Of a stretch of DNA of 64,000 bases, positions 18,282 to 27,342 are shown piece after piece. Each line of letters begins with the position of its first letter. Position 1 is the first letter of the stretch. The position numbers and the translations under genes are program-made. The stretch is from CAZCDS01 sp964497585. GTDB lineage: Bacteria > Desulfobacterota > Desulfomonilia > Desulfomonilales > Desulfomonilaceae. The notes beneath the pieces were generated by a model. It did no database searches, was not told the DNA's origin, and saw only the letters and a program-made list of their open reading frames with translations. The stretch is from positions 124,001 to 188,000 of the forward strand of contig CAZCDS010000004.1 in the NCBI GenBank assembly GCA_964497585.1, in the 5' to 3' direction.

Positions 18282-20425
18282 CCTCGTGAGCCCCCTTTGC
18301 CGTGAACTTCCAGGAGCAGCGCATCGATGAAGAATTTGGCCGCCCAGTTTGGGTACTTGAACCGCTGGTATTCCCCCCAGATAGGGTGCGATCCTTTAAT
18401 TCCACCCCGAACGCCGGGATGCTTCGAAACAAGGTTCTGCGTCATTTTGACGTAATGCAAAAGCTGAAGAAAAGCTTGCTTGTACACGGCCGGGTCATCC
18501 GCCAACGCGGCTGCACGGTGAAAAACTATGGCGATCTGGCAATTCCCGGTCAGACAGGTCCAACTCATGTCTCCTCTCCAATCGGGGTCGTATGTGCCGG
18601 CCAGGAACCCTTTGTTCAGCGCGTCGTCGAGTAGGCTGCTCAGCGCTGCGTGAACCGAGTGATACAGATCATCCCGTTGAAGCATGAGAGCGCACTCGAC
18701 AAGACCTCGCAACGTATACCCAAGCGCGTGGGTGTACATGAGACCGTCAGGGGAAAAAGTATTGCCTAGGAAGAACCCCGTGTAAGTCTGTTGGGCAATT
18801 GTCCAGTTGAGATTGGCTTCGGCCGCCTCGCGGAAAACCTTTCGACCGGTTTCTTCCGCGAGGAGCAGGAGTGCCCAAGAGACCCGGACGTTATACGTGT
18901 GAACACAGTTGAGCCACAGGTTTCGAACAAAGCAACCCTGCTCGTCTAGGCTGTCCAATAGAAACGATCCTGCTTTCTCCGCGGCCGACAGGAAATCGAA
19001 TCGACCGGATTCTCTGTACGCCGAAAGCAGCCCGAACAGGGCCTGCCCCGTGTCGAAAACGAGAGGGAGCCCCCCTGTGCCCAGCCCACCTGCAATTCCT
19101 CCGGATTCCCTCTGGTGTGATAGTATCCATTCGGCCTGCCGGGTCGCCGACGCTTTGAGAGCGGGAAGATTTTCGAGTCGCGCTGCTTCATAAAGTGTCG
19201 GAATGATATATCCGGTCGTCTCGAGATAGGAAGGCAACCAACCCCAGGGCATGGAAAATCCAGACGAGATACCATCTTGCGACGTTGCATCCATGGCAGC
19301 GGCGAGCCAATCGAGGGCCCCGTTCAATCGATCCTGAGTCGGTTGGTCCGGGGGATGCATGCTGCGCCAATCGTCCCAGACGACCTTGACAAGGGCTGGC
19401 ATCTCTGGCAACCGGGCCGCTTGAAGGGCCAATCGGAGAAACCTTTTCGATTTTACGTGAAAGGATGTCAGTCGGGCCCCCTTCGCGTTGGGGAAGGGAT
19501 AAGAGCGCCCCATCGAAGCGGTGTGGCGCAGCCTGCAGTAATGTTCCTTCATCGATTCAAAGGTTGCGTTTCCAAAGAGTATCAGGATGATCGGCGCAAG
19601 AGCGTTACGATGAAACATGGATCGGGGAGACGCTCTAAAGGCCTTGAGCATCCAGGATAGTGCCGAAAACCTAGCTTTGACGAACGCGGCCTCTCGAGCC
19701 AAACGAAGATAGGCCATGCACTGATCTCGGTGCCTTCGGTGTCGGATCGAGAGGTGTCGATTCAGCAACGCGCTCGTAGCTCGTGAGACCTGCTCCTTCC
19801 GGGTGTCGCTCAGAGAACCCCGTCGTACGCGGTACCGGTATAGATTTCGGTGAAAGGCTTCCATCCGAAAATGCTCTGCCGCGCGAAGCCAGAAATCGTA
19901 ATCCTCGACCAGGAACCAGTCTGTGTCGTAGCCCCCAATGGTTTCGAACACGAGCCGTCGAAAGAGGAAACATTCGCCCACGCAGTTCCAGTACGGAAGC
20001 TCGTCGGGTTCTCTTACCCTGCGGTACTGGATTGGATTTCCCTCCTCGTCGATGATGGTGCTGTCGGTGTAGACGATGTCCACATCCGGATGTGTCTCGA
20101 GAAAAGCGACCATCGCGGTGAGCGCTTCAGGTCGATAGCAATTGTCATCCGAGGTCCATGTCAGCAAGTCGCCCCTTGCGAGATTGAACCCCGTGTTCAA
20201 GGACTCGGGTAGCTTCCTGTTCCTTTCATGTCGTACGGAGCGAATGCGGGCATCCTGTCCTGCGTATCGAGCTATGATCTCCGGTGTGTCGTCGTCGGAG
20301 GCATCGTCAACGATGACGAGTTCCCAGTCTTGAAAGGTCTGGCCCAGGCAGCTTTCAATAGCCTGGGCCAGATAGCGCGACCCGTTGTATGTTGGAAGGA
20401 CAATTGAAACGGTCGGATTTTCCAC
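18278..20425 (-). CDS. GT2 glycosyltransferase fused to a six-hairpin (alpha/alpha) domain
   Basis: A 715-residue protein. Residues 1 to about 240 are a GT-A family 2 glycosyltransferase: VSIVLPTYNGSRYLAQAIES, VDDASDDDT (40-48) and a metal-binding SDD at 92-94, with PESLNTGF. A basic linker follows. From about residue 350 the protein is rich in repeated helical hairpins (LDWLAAAMDAT, YIIPTLYEAARL, GSFLLDSLDEQGCFVRN, LLLAEETGRKVFREAAEANLNW), like six-hairpin glycosidase or terpene-cyclase-fold domains. The start codon is GTG. Linking sugar addition to a glycan-binding or lyase-like domain is unusual. It overlaps the AAC(3)-like gene by four bases. Confidence 0.8.
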   Translation of the reverse strand: MENPTVSIVLPTYNGSRYLAQAIESCLGQTFQDWELVIVDDASDDDTPEIIARYAGQDARIRSVRHERNRKLPESLNTGFNLARGDLLTWTSDDNCYRPEALTAMVAFLETHPDVDIVYTDSTIIDEEGNPIQYRRVREPDELPYWNCVGECFLFRRLVFETIGGYDTDWFLVEDYDFWLRAAEHFRMEAFHRNLYRYRVRRGSLSDTRKEQVSRATSALLNRHLSIRHRRHRDQCMAYLRLAREAAFVKARFSALSWMLKAFRASPRSMFHRNALAPIILILFGNATFESMKEHYCRLRHTASMGRSYPFPNAKGARLTSFHVKSKRFLRLALQAARLPEMPALVKVVWDDWRSMHPPDQPTQDRLNGALDWLAAAMDATSQDGISSGFSMPWGWLPSYLETTGYIIPTLYEAARLENLPALKASATRQAEWILSHQRESGGIAGGLGTGGLPLVFDTGQALFGLLSAYRESGRFDFLSAAEKAGSFLLDSLDEQGCFVRNLWLNCVHTYNVRVSWALLLLAEETGRKVFREAAEANLNWTIAQQTYTGFFLGNTFSPDGLMYTHALGYTLRGLVECALMLQRDDLYHSVHAALSSLLDDALNKGFLAGTYDPDWRGDMSWTCLTGNCQIAIVFHRAAALADDPAVYKQAFLQLLHYVKMTQNLVSKHPGVRGGIKGSHPIWGEYQRFKYPNWAAKFFIDALLLEVHGKGGSRG

Positions 20426-20461
20426 TGGATGTTCTTTCGGTCGAGAAGGGGCGGCCGGTAC

Positions 20462-21598
20462 TCACGGCCTGGGCCGTCTCCTATCCGGGCAGACTTCGGC
20501 GAGAAGCTCTTCCCAGATTCCCATTACTCGCTCCGGTCCGAATCGTTCGACAACTTCGGGACCTCGCTCGGCAAGCCGCTTCCTTTCATCGGCTTCGTTG
20601 AGTAGTCTCGCCATTTCCCGTGCGAGGGCCTCAACGTCAAGGGGCGGCACGAGGATTCCGTCGATCCCGTGCCGAATGATCTCCCTTGGACCGGCCGGGC
20701 AATCGAAGCTTATGACCGGCATACCGCAGAACATGGCTTCCACGAGCACCATGCCAAAGGGTTCGAATTCGGATGAGAGCACGAACATCGTCGCGTTGCT
20801 GAGCAGACGCCAAGGGTCCTTGATCAATCCCGGCATCATGACGCGGTCGACGAGATCCAATCGTCGGGTCAATTCTTCGAGTTCCGGCCTCAGCGGGCCG
20901 TCTCCTGCGATGATCAGCGAGCACTCATTCTCTCGGGCAACGAGTGCAAAGGCTCTCAAGAGGAGGTCGAATCTCTTCTGTCGGACAAAACGTCCCATCC
21001 CGGCAATGGTATTTTCCGGAAGCCCCGAAGCGGCCTCCGGACCGGCTTTGATCCCGGCAAGCCAGTCCGTTGGCACTGGATCGGGAATCACGGTGGCTTT
21101 GCGCTGGATTCTGTCGTTGAAGCACTCTTTGCTCCATTGAGTGAGTACGACGATGCGATCAGCCAGCGGATAAAAGAGCGATCTGAGCAAATCCCAGATC
21201 CATCCGCTAGTGGAGCTTGCCGTGTCCCGGTAATCCGAGTGCTCGCCGACGATTACCGGTACGCCGAGCCTCAGGGAAGCGAGTATGCTCCGAACTCCAT
21301 TCGATTCGCCAAGCGCGATAATGCAGTCCGGTTGTGCCTTGACGAGTTCCTTCCGTACGCAAAGCGTCCTCCCGATGTTCCGCGTGAGGGCTGCGAGCAG
21401 CCCTGCATAGGGCGCGCCGGTTCCCATGGGGATGAGACGGACCGATTCCGCAAGCTCGAAAAAAGGTGGCTCGGATCCGTCATCGTGCGTTAGGATGATG
21501 ATTTCCCATCCCTTCTCGGCCCAGTAGTTGGCCATGGTGGTCAGGACCCGCTCCGCCCCGCCCATCTCAAGGGCCGACGTGTGAATGATTATGCGCAT
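20462..21598 (-). CDS. Glycosyltransferase family 4 (PglJ/PglH-like)
   Basis: A 378-residue GT-B protein. MRIIIHTSALEMGGAERVL and ANYWAEKGWEIIILT are close in style to GalNAc-type transferases of the Pgl pathway. The donor domain has NTIAGMGRFVRQKRFDLLL, IAGDGPLRPELEEL and SSEFEPFGMVLVEAMFCG with the E-x7-E motif. It would add a hexose or HexNAc to an undecaprenyl-diphosphate glycan. It starts six bases after the radical SAM gene ends and is probably co-transcribed with it. The specific linkage cannot be predicted. Confidence 0.87.
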   Translation of the reverse strand: MRIIIHTSALEMGGAERVLTTMANYWAEKGWEIIILTHDDGSEPPFFELAESVRLIPMGTGAPYAGLLAALTRNIGRTLCVRKELVKAQPDCIIALGESNGVRSILASLRLGVPVIVGEHSDYRDTASSTSGWIWDLLRSLFYPLADRIVVLTQWSKECFNDRIQRKATVIPDPVPTDWLAGIKAGPEAASGLPENTIAGMGRFVRQKRFDLLLRAFALVARENECSLIIAGDGPLRPELEELTRRLDLVDRVMMPGLIKDPWRLLSNATMFVLSSEFEPFGMVLVEAMFCGMPVISFDCPAGPREIIRHGIDGILVPPLDVEALAREMARLLNEADERKRLAERGPEVVERFGPERVMGIWEELLAEVCPDRRRPRP

Positions 21599-21604
21599 GT
21601 CACG

Positions 21605-23158
21605 TCACTCGATCAGGTGGCCTTGTGCGGGGGGCTTCGTGTGGTCACCGTTGCCCAAGGGGGCTATTCCTTTCCAGGAAGACGGTATCATGCCGCGGAG
21701 GCCGCGGCCCAGGGATGTTTGTCTGGTAAACCGGTAGAGCACGTGCCCCACGTCCGGATAGAGACCCACCAAGGCTCGGACGACGGAGAAGGCGCGTCTG
21801 GCGAAACTCCATGTTCCCTTGTACACACGAAACTCGCACAGCGCATATTCCGTAGCTATTCGGGTCCTGCCGAATCCGGGCAGGCCGAGCGCGACCCGCT
21901 TTCGTTCCCGGGCTCCATCGACCTTCTCGTCAGGGGTGTGACCGAGTTCCCGGGCGAGATCATAAATGTCGGTCCCCGGATAGGGGTAGAAGATCCCCAA
22001 TTGGATCTGCGCGGGACGCGCGTGCCTCAGCACGTCGAGTGTTTGGCGCCAGTCTTCGAGAGTCTCGGAGGGGAGTCCGATCATGACGTACGTTTTGATT
22101 CCCACTTGGTGATCAGCGGCTTTGCGGCAGAATCCAATGAACTGGTCATTCGTATAACGCGGCCTTCTGAGCACCTCATTTCGTATGCGTGGCGAACCGG
22201 ACTCCAATCCCACGTCGAGCTTTGTTATGTTTGCTTTGCGAAAAGCCGCGAGCAATTGTTCCGTTAGATCTTCATCGGTCACGAGCCGTGAACTCAGTGC
22301 AAGATTCAATTCGAACGCGACCGGGTCTTTCCGAGCGGCATTGAAGGCCTCCAGGGCCTTGCAGAGGTCAAACGCGAACTTCATATTGCCGCCGATCGTC
22401 TCCACTTCGAGGTGGATTTCGCTCACCGAGGGGTTCCGGGCGATCTGAGCGATTTCGGCCACAACGTTTTCTGGCGACCTGAACCTCACGTACCGCCCGG
22501 TTGCGAGTTTTTTCAGCGCGTGATTCGAACAGTACGAGCAGCTGTTTGGACACCCCCTGCCCAACAGAACGCTCGGCATCACCTCCGGTTCGAGGATCCA
22601 GGGCCGCCACATGGCCCGGTCAATGAATGGGAGCCCGTCGAGATCCTCATGAAACGGCTCAAGTGCGTTGATCTCGATCCTGCCGGATCCCCGTCTCCTG
22701 AACCGGAAATTCGGTATGTCTCCGGGTTCCTCGCCTGCTTCCAGTTGCTCGGCAAGTTGCACAATCGCCCGATCACCTTCCCCCAAACATATCGCGTCAA
22801 TGGGCGGGCACCCCATGGCATCCTCGGGGTTCAAGGAGGCGTGCGGACCCCCTAGGGCAATGTACACGTTCGGATCGTAGTGCCTGGCGCTTTCCGCGAC
22901 CTTCTTGACGAGCGGGAACTGGGTGGAGACGGCAGTGAGGCAGAGAAGTTGCGGACGGAACTCTTGCAGCACGTTTCCCAGGGGAGAAGCCAGCGGTGAG
23001 TCCGGAGTCAGGACCAGGGTTCGCACACGGTGGCCTTCGCGCTGCAGCGAGGTCGCCACATACGCGAGGCCGAAGGGGATGTAGAATGCCGCGTCTAACG
23101 GTCTGTCTCGATCAACGTAGTTGCCGACCGTATAGATGCAAAGGATGCGTAATGACAT
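21605..23158 (-). CDS. B12-binding-domain radical SAM protein
   Basis: About 517 residues from the ATG at 23156-23158. A GTG at 23234-23236 overlaps the flippase stop and would add 26 residues. The N-terminal half is a cobalamin-binding-like domain (YIPFGLAYVATSLQREGHRV, LTAVSTQF, GGPHASLNPEDAM). The radical SAM core follows with the iron-sulfur motif CPNSCSYC inside LLGRGCPNSCSYCSNHA, then EIHLEVETIGG, LDVGLESGSPRIRNEVL and VMIGLPSETLEDW. Relatives methylate or rearrange unactivated carbons. In this locus it may modify a sugar or the lipid carrier. The reaction is not predictable. Confidence 0.88.
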   Translation of the reverse strand: MSLRILCIYTVGNYVDRDRPLDAAFYIPFGLAYVATSLQREGHRVRTLVLTPDSPLASPLGNVLQEFRPQLLCLTAVSTQFPLVKKVAESARHYDPNVYIALGGPHASLNPEDAMGCPPIDAICLGEGDRAIVQLAEQLEAGEEPGDIPNFRFRRRGSGRIEINALEPFHEDLDGLPFIDRAMWRPWILEPEVMPSVLLGRGCPNSCSYCSNHALKKLATGRYVRFRSPENVVAEIAQIARNPSVSEIHLEVETIGGNMKFAFDLCKALEAFNAARKDPVAFELNLALSSRLVTDEDLTEQLLAAFRKANITKLDVGLESGSPRIRNEVLRRPRYTNDQFIGFCRKAADHQVGIKTYVMIGLPSETLEDWRQTLDVLRHARPAQIQLGIFYPYPGTDIYDLARELGHTPDEKVDGARERKRVALGLPGFGRTRIATEYALCEFRVYKGTWSFARRAFSVVRALVGLYPDVGHVLYRFTRQTSLGRGLRGMIPSSWKGIAPLGNGDHTKPPAQGHLIE

Positions 23159-23232
23159 GACCTTGACAATCTCACGTGTCGCGGGGGATCGAGAGCGCTG
23201 TAGAGCTGCATTTCCCCTCGTGCGCAGCTGCG

Positions 23233-24741
23233 TCACCGATGCGACGGAATTCGAGCCCTCCAGTCAAGTATCCATCTCCTCAGCTCCGTGGCGGCCATCG
23301 CGGAACCAAGACATGCGAGCCCAAAAGCTACGCCAACATATACCAGGCATTCCGTTCTCGACAAGTGTTGGGGGGCTGCGTACCATGCAAGAACTCCCAC
23401 CACCACGGCCGCGATCGCGGGAAGGCCTACGTCATAGAGGTACCACTGCCATTGACGCCCTTTGAGAATACGGGTGTGCATGATCGGTACGGTGATGAGA
23501 AAGGCGCCGAGGCTGAGTATTACCCAGACGACCGCCGCTCCCTCGGCCCCGTGGGATTTCGTAAGCATGACCAAAAGGGGCAGCCCGACGGCCACTGATA
23601 TGGCGTTCTGGAGGATGTTCAGTGAGGTCCAGCCGTGCGCAAATTGCAGAGATGATGCCAGGCCTGTCGTTCCATGGATGCCTGTGCCTACCGCCAAGAT
23701 GCTCAGGACAAGATAGCTGCTCGTAACCGCGTGGCTGTTTCCGGTCCAGGCCAGCAGGATCTGTTCGGAGAAGAGCGCCATGACGACGGCACCGGAAACC
23801 AATAGTACGGTCACAAGCTGGCAACTTACATGATAGAGTTTTTCCAGTTTTTCTTCGTCGCGGACCGATATCAGCTCGGAAAATCTTGGGAAGAGCGCGG
23901 CCTCAACGGGCGCCAGGAACTTCAGGAGCGCGGCCGCTGCAACGGCTGCGAGAGAGTAGTAACCGAATGCCTCCAGGGTCAGCATCTTGCTTAATACGAT
24001 CTTGTCCATCTGCGTCAAGATGCCGTACAGGACGCTGTTTCCGGCGATTCCCGCGGAGAAGAGCCAGATCTCGCGGAGTATTGCCGGTCTGAATCTCGGT
24101 CGTCCCATGGCCCGCGGCAACCTCCGCCGCAGGAGGATCGCACAGATACCGGTCTGGCATATGTCAACAGCAATCTGCCACAGCAGAAACGCTTGAATCG
24201 TCGGCGATACAAGCCACAAAACGAGAACCACGCCAAGACCCCTTAGGGTGGCGCCAATCCCCACGATCCAATTGAGAAGCACCTGCCGCTGAAGTCCTCG
24301 AAGACCACCCGAATAGAGAGCGTAAGGCCAGCGGAACCCAAGAGCCACTCCCATGAGCATTACTGACTGCTGAATCCCCTCCGACGACATGTGTTCCGGT
24401 CTGAGCCAGTGGTGGGCTATCCAATAAGAGGACGCGACGACCACCAGAGCGATCCCCAGGGCGACGACCCAATAGATGCACTCGAGCGTCCTGATGAGAT
24501 CCCTCATTCGCCGTTCATTTCCCGAAGAAGCGGACAGACGAGCGACCTCCCGAATCGTGGTGACGTTCAGGCCTAAGTCAAGAATCTGGAAAATCCCGGC
24601 CAGCGAGCCGAAGAACCCCACGAGTCCGTAGGATTCGATCCCCATTAACGTGATGTACAGGGGAACGAAAATGAACCCCGTTAATGAGGTCCAGAACTGT
24701 CCTATGTAATTCGCGACGACATTATGCTTTACCTGGGACAC
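23233..24741 (-). CDS. Wzx-type oligosaccharide flippase
   Basis: A 502-residue protein with about 12-14 membrane segments and no long soluble domain. The N-terminus HNVVANYIGQFWTSLTGFIFVPLYI and the segment GIESYGLVGFFGSLAGIFQILDLG are characteristic of the polysaccharide transport (PST/MOP) family. Such proteins flip lipid-linked repeat units across the inner membrane. Start is GTG. Its stop overlaps a GTG of the radical SAM frame (GTGA). It is the only flippase in the window, which supports a Wzx/Wzy-type assembly for the locus, with the chain-length protein at 1-267. Confidence 0.88.
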   Translation of the reverse strand: MSQVKHNVVANYIGQFWTSLTGFIFVPLYITLMGIESYGLVGFFGSLAGIFQILDLGLNVTTIREVARLSASSGNERRMRDLIRTLECIYWVVALGIALVVVASSYWIAHHWLRPEHMSSEGIQQSVMLMGVALGFRWPYALYSGGLRGLQRQVLLNWIVGIGATLRGLGVVLVLWLVSPTIQAFLLWQIAVDICQTGICAILLRRRLPRAMGRPRFRPAILREIWLFSAGIAGNSVLYGILTQMDKIVLSKMLTLEAFGYYSLAAVAAAALLKFLAPVEAALFPRFSELISVRDEEKLEKLYHVSCQLVTVLLVSGAVVMALFSEQILLAWTGNSHAVTSSYLVLSILAVGTGIHGTTGLASSLQFAHGWTSLNILQNAISVAVGLPLLVMLTKSHGAEGAAVVWVILSLGAFLITVPIMHTRILKGRQWQWYLYDVGLPAIAAVVVGVLAWYAAPQHLSRTECLVYVGVAFGLACLGSAMAATELRRWILDWRARIPSHR

Positions 24742-24900
24742 CTAACAGTCGCCACCCAGTATCGTAGTGGAAGGAGAATAGAGGAGCCTCCAGGGAAGGG
24801 CCGTCGTACACGAAGACCGTCCCCACTCCCGTCTCTCCAAAAGCTGCTCGATTCTCGGGCCGGCAGGCCGTCTGCCTTCGTTGGGGATCCGCGACGGTGG

Positions 24901-26913
24901 TCAGATTGGCAGCACACGAAACGAGCCGGAAACATCCTGGTCGTGTTCAGCTTCGCCTGTGAATTCAGTCAGATCAACATCTTCAGTGGGCCGATATTCG
25001 GGAACGAGCCTCTGAAGCGCCTTTCGCACATCTTTGTACGCCGACGGCCGTGAGAGTTCCTCTATAGTTCGATCGATTGCGGCAAGTACCTCACCCGGAT
25101 CGGAAAGACTCCGGTTGACGATCTTGATCTTAGGGTGGGAAGTCGGCAGATAGGATTCCTTGGTGTCCTTGAGTTCCTCGAAGAGCTTCTCGCCCGGTTT
25201 GAGACCTGTAAATTCTATGGGAATTTCATCGGAATTCCTTCCCGCAAGACTGATCAACTGACGGGCAAGGTCCACGATCTTCACGGGCTCGCCCATGTCC
25301 AGCATCATGATCCGACCCGAATAGCCGAGCGCGGCCGCCTGGAGTAGCAGAGTCACCGCCTCGGAAATGGTCATGAAATACCTTTTCACCTCAGGATGTG
25401 TGACGGTCACCGGACCGCCTTTGGCGATCTGCTCGAGGAAGATGGGGACAACGCTTCCCTCCGAGGCCAACACATTTCCAAATCTGACAGCCAGGAATTT
25501 CGTCGAGCTGAGTTGGTTCATCGCCTGGCTGTACATCTCGCAGACCCTCTTGGTGGCTCCCATTACGCTGCGCGGATTCACCGCCTTATCGGATGAAATC
25601 AGCGTGAAACGGTCGACTCCAACCTCAACGCAGGCCCTGGCCAGTGTTCGCATGCCTCCGACATTGTTGTTGAAACACTCTAGGGCATTTACTTCCTGCA
25701 TGGCCACATGCTTGTGTGCGGCCGCGTGGAAGACTAGGGTGGGCCGGTGTCTCCTGAGTTCGCGGAGCACCGCCTCCCCATCTTTGACGTCGCAGAGAAG
25801 AGGGACCAGTGTCGGCCGTTGAGGCCGGACGGGCAGAGATGCCAGGCTGTTGTGAATGTGGAACAGGCTGTTTTCGGACCGTTCCATCAGGATAAGTCGC
25901 TCAGGACGACGTCTGAGAGCCTGCTGGCACAATTCCGACCCGATACTCCCACCCGCGCCGGTTACGAGGATGGTCTTTCCTTCGATAAGATCCTGCACCT
26001 GATGGCTGTCGATGTGAATCTCCTCCCGTCCGAGGAGGTCGGTAATAGTGATTTCCCTGAGTTGTTCAAGCGCGGGGGACTGCTCTATTATTTCGTGGAG
26101 ACGGGGCAGTGTCTTGAGGGGGATGTTCAATTCCCTGAAGATGTCTCGAATTCGTTTCATCTGGGATCGATCTGCAGAGGGCATGGCAACGATGGCGGTA
26201 TCCACGCGAGTGTGCTCAACGAAACTCTTTGCCGCGTCCACGGGACCCTCCACACGTATTCCGTGCACGGACATCCCTTTCTTTGCAGGATCGTCGTCAA
26301 AGAACGCTACCACGCGATACCCCGATTCGGGATTCCTCCTGATCTCTCTGATCAGCATCTCTGCCGCATCGCCGGACCCGATTATGACCGTCCTGAGGCC
26401 CTCCTCACGGTTCATCCGCTGCACACGCGGTACCACTTCCTCCCGTATGAACCGGGCGCTGATCCTGAGACCGCCGATCAGGACAAGGCTGAGCAACCAA
26501 TCAATACAGATCACGCCTCTGGGGATCCGCAGCGAGAAGTGTATCAAAGACAAGCACAGGAGTATGGCCGCGCACAGCGTGGCAAAGATTGTGAGAAACG
26601 CAATATGCCTTATGCCGACGTAACGCCAGCCCGTGGCGTGCCCCCGAAGAAGGTAAAAGAGAAAGGCCTTCGCCAAGGCGACGTACGGCAGAAGGTGCAG
26701 ACACTGGTTCCAGTAGTAATCGGGTACGGTAAAATCAAAGCGTAATTGGTACGCTAGCCAAAACGCCGTCCCGCTTACAATGACAATTCCCAGAAACAAC
26801 AGGTGGTTGTATCGGATTCGCCGCACCAGAGCAATCAGGTGCCGGTACACTCGCATGAGTTGAACATTCACGTCTCGCACCAAAGAGCCACTGAAGATAA
26901 GCTTCGCCTCCAT
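24901..26913 (-). CDS. FlaA1/CapD-type nucleoside-diphosphate-sugar epimerase/dehydratase
   Basis: A 670-residue protein. Four membrane segments occupy about residues 20-150. They are followed by a CoA-binding-like Rossmann domain (TVIIGSGDAAEMLIREI), then an extended SDR domain with the NAD motif TGAGGSIGSE near residue 320, LVFHAAAHKHVAM and SSDKAVNPRSVMGATKRVCE. This is the WbpM/PglF/CapD layout. These make 4-keto-6-deoxy sugars, usually from UDP-GlcNAc, in the first step to bacillosamine, FucNAc or QuiNAc. It starts at ATG 26911-26913 and is the first gene of the minus-strand glycan locus. The upstream 429 bases hold no gene. Confidence 0.9.
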   Translation of the reverse strand: MEAKLIFSGSLVRDVNVQLMRVYRHLIALVRRIRYNHLLFLGIVIVSGTAFWLAYQLRFDFTVPDYYWNQCLHLLPYVALAKAFLFYLLRGHATGWRYVGIRHIAFLTIFATLCAAILLCLSLIHFSLRIPRGVICIDWLLSLVLIGGLRISARFIREEVVPRVQRMNREEGLRTVIIGSGDAAEMLIREIRRNPESGYRVVAFFDDDPAKKGMSVHGIRVEGPVDAAKSFVEHTRVDTAIVAMPSADRSQMKRIRDIFRELNIPLKTLPRLHEIIEQSPALEQLREITITDLLGREEIHIDSHQVQDLIEGKTILVTGAGGSIGSELCQQALRRRPERLILMERSENSLFHIHNSLASLPVRPQRPTLVPLLCDVKDGEAVLRELRRHRPTLVFHAAAHKHVAMQEVNALECFNNNVGGMRTLARACVEVGVDRFTLISSDKAVNPRSVMGATKRVCEMYSQAMNQLSSTKFLAVRFGNVLASEGSVVPIFLEQIAKGGPVTVTHPEVKRYFMTISEAVTLLLQAAALGYSGRIMMLDMGEPVKIVDLARQLISLAGRNSDEIPIEFTGLKPGEKLFEELKDTKESYLPTSHPKIKIVNRSLSDPGEVLAAIDRTIEELSRPSAYKDVRKALQRLVPEYRPTEDVDLTEFTGEAEHDQDVSGSFRVLPI

Positions 26914-27342
26914 ACCACATAAGGTATCATCTTGATATATTTGGCTTTCATAGCGATGTGCCGCCTGGGGCTACGCATTTTTCTCCTCGAATCCAAGGGT
27001 GAAAATTCTCGTCTCCCCGGGGGAGTGGGATTACAGCCTGCCGGCTCGTTTCGCGCGTGCGCGACATGAGGCAGGGGTAAAAAATACTAAACGAAAGCCT
27101 CTCCTTTAGCAAGCAACCAGTGCGGCGGAGAGGGGTGGCGGAGCAAATCGCCGCGTCAGTCCATGGGACCCGCCCAGCGCTGAAGTCCGGGACCAAGCAA
27201 AACACGATTGGCGGACGAGGCATGAGACGAAATTACTTATCTACCCTGTGCTCTTATCCTTCAGTGGTCGAAGTATTTGATATCTTCCCGCTTCGTGCAT
27301 CTCTTTTGGCCTAATCTTTTTCCTCGCCGGAGAGCACCCTGG
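26914..27342. other. Intergenic stretch before the CapD-type gene
   Basis: About 430 bases between the dehydratase start and the acyl-CoA ligase stop. No reading frame here has coding character. It should carry the promoter of the glycan locus and the end of the ligase operon. I looked for sigma-54 signals and known riboswitch cores and saw none that were convincing. Confidence 0.6.

Noticed and set aside
25747..26745. 332-residue plus-strand frame
   Set aside because: Antisense shadow of the FlaA1/CapD-type dehydratase.
26990..27130. Possible c-di-GMP riboswitch-like text (acgaaagcctc)
   Set aside because: The conserved GEMM core and paired P2/P3 elements could not be assembled on either strand.
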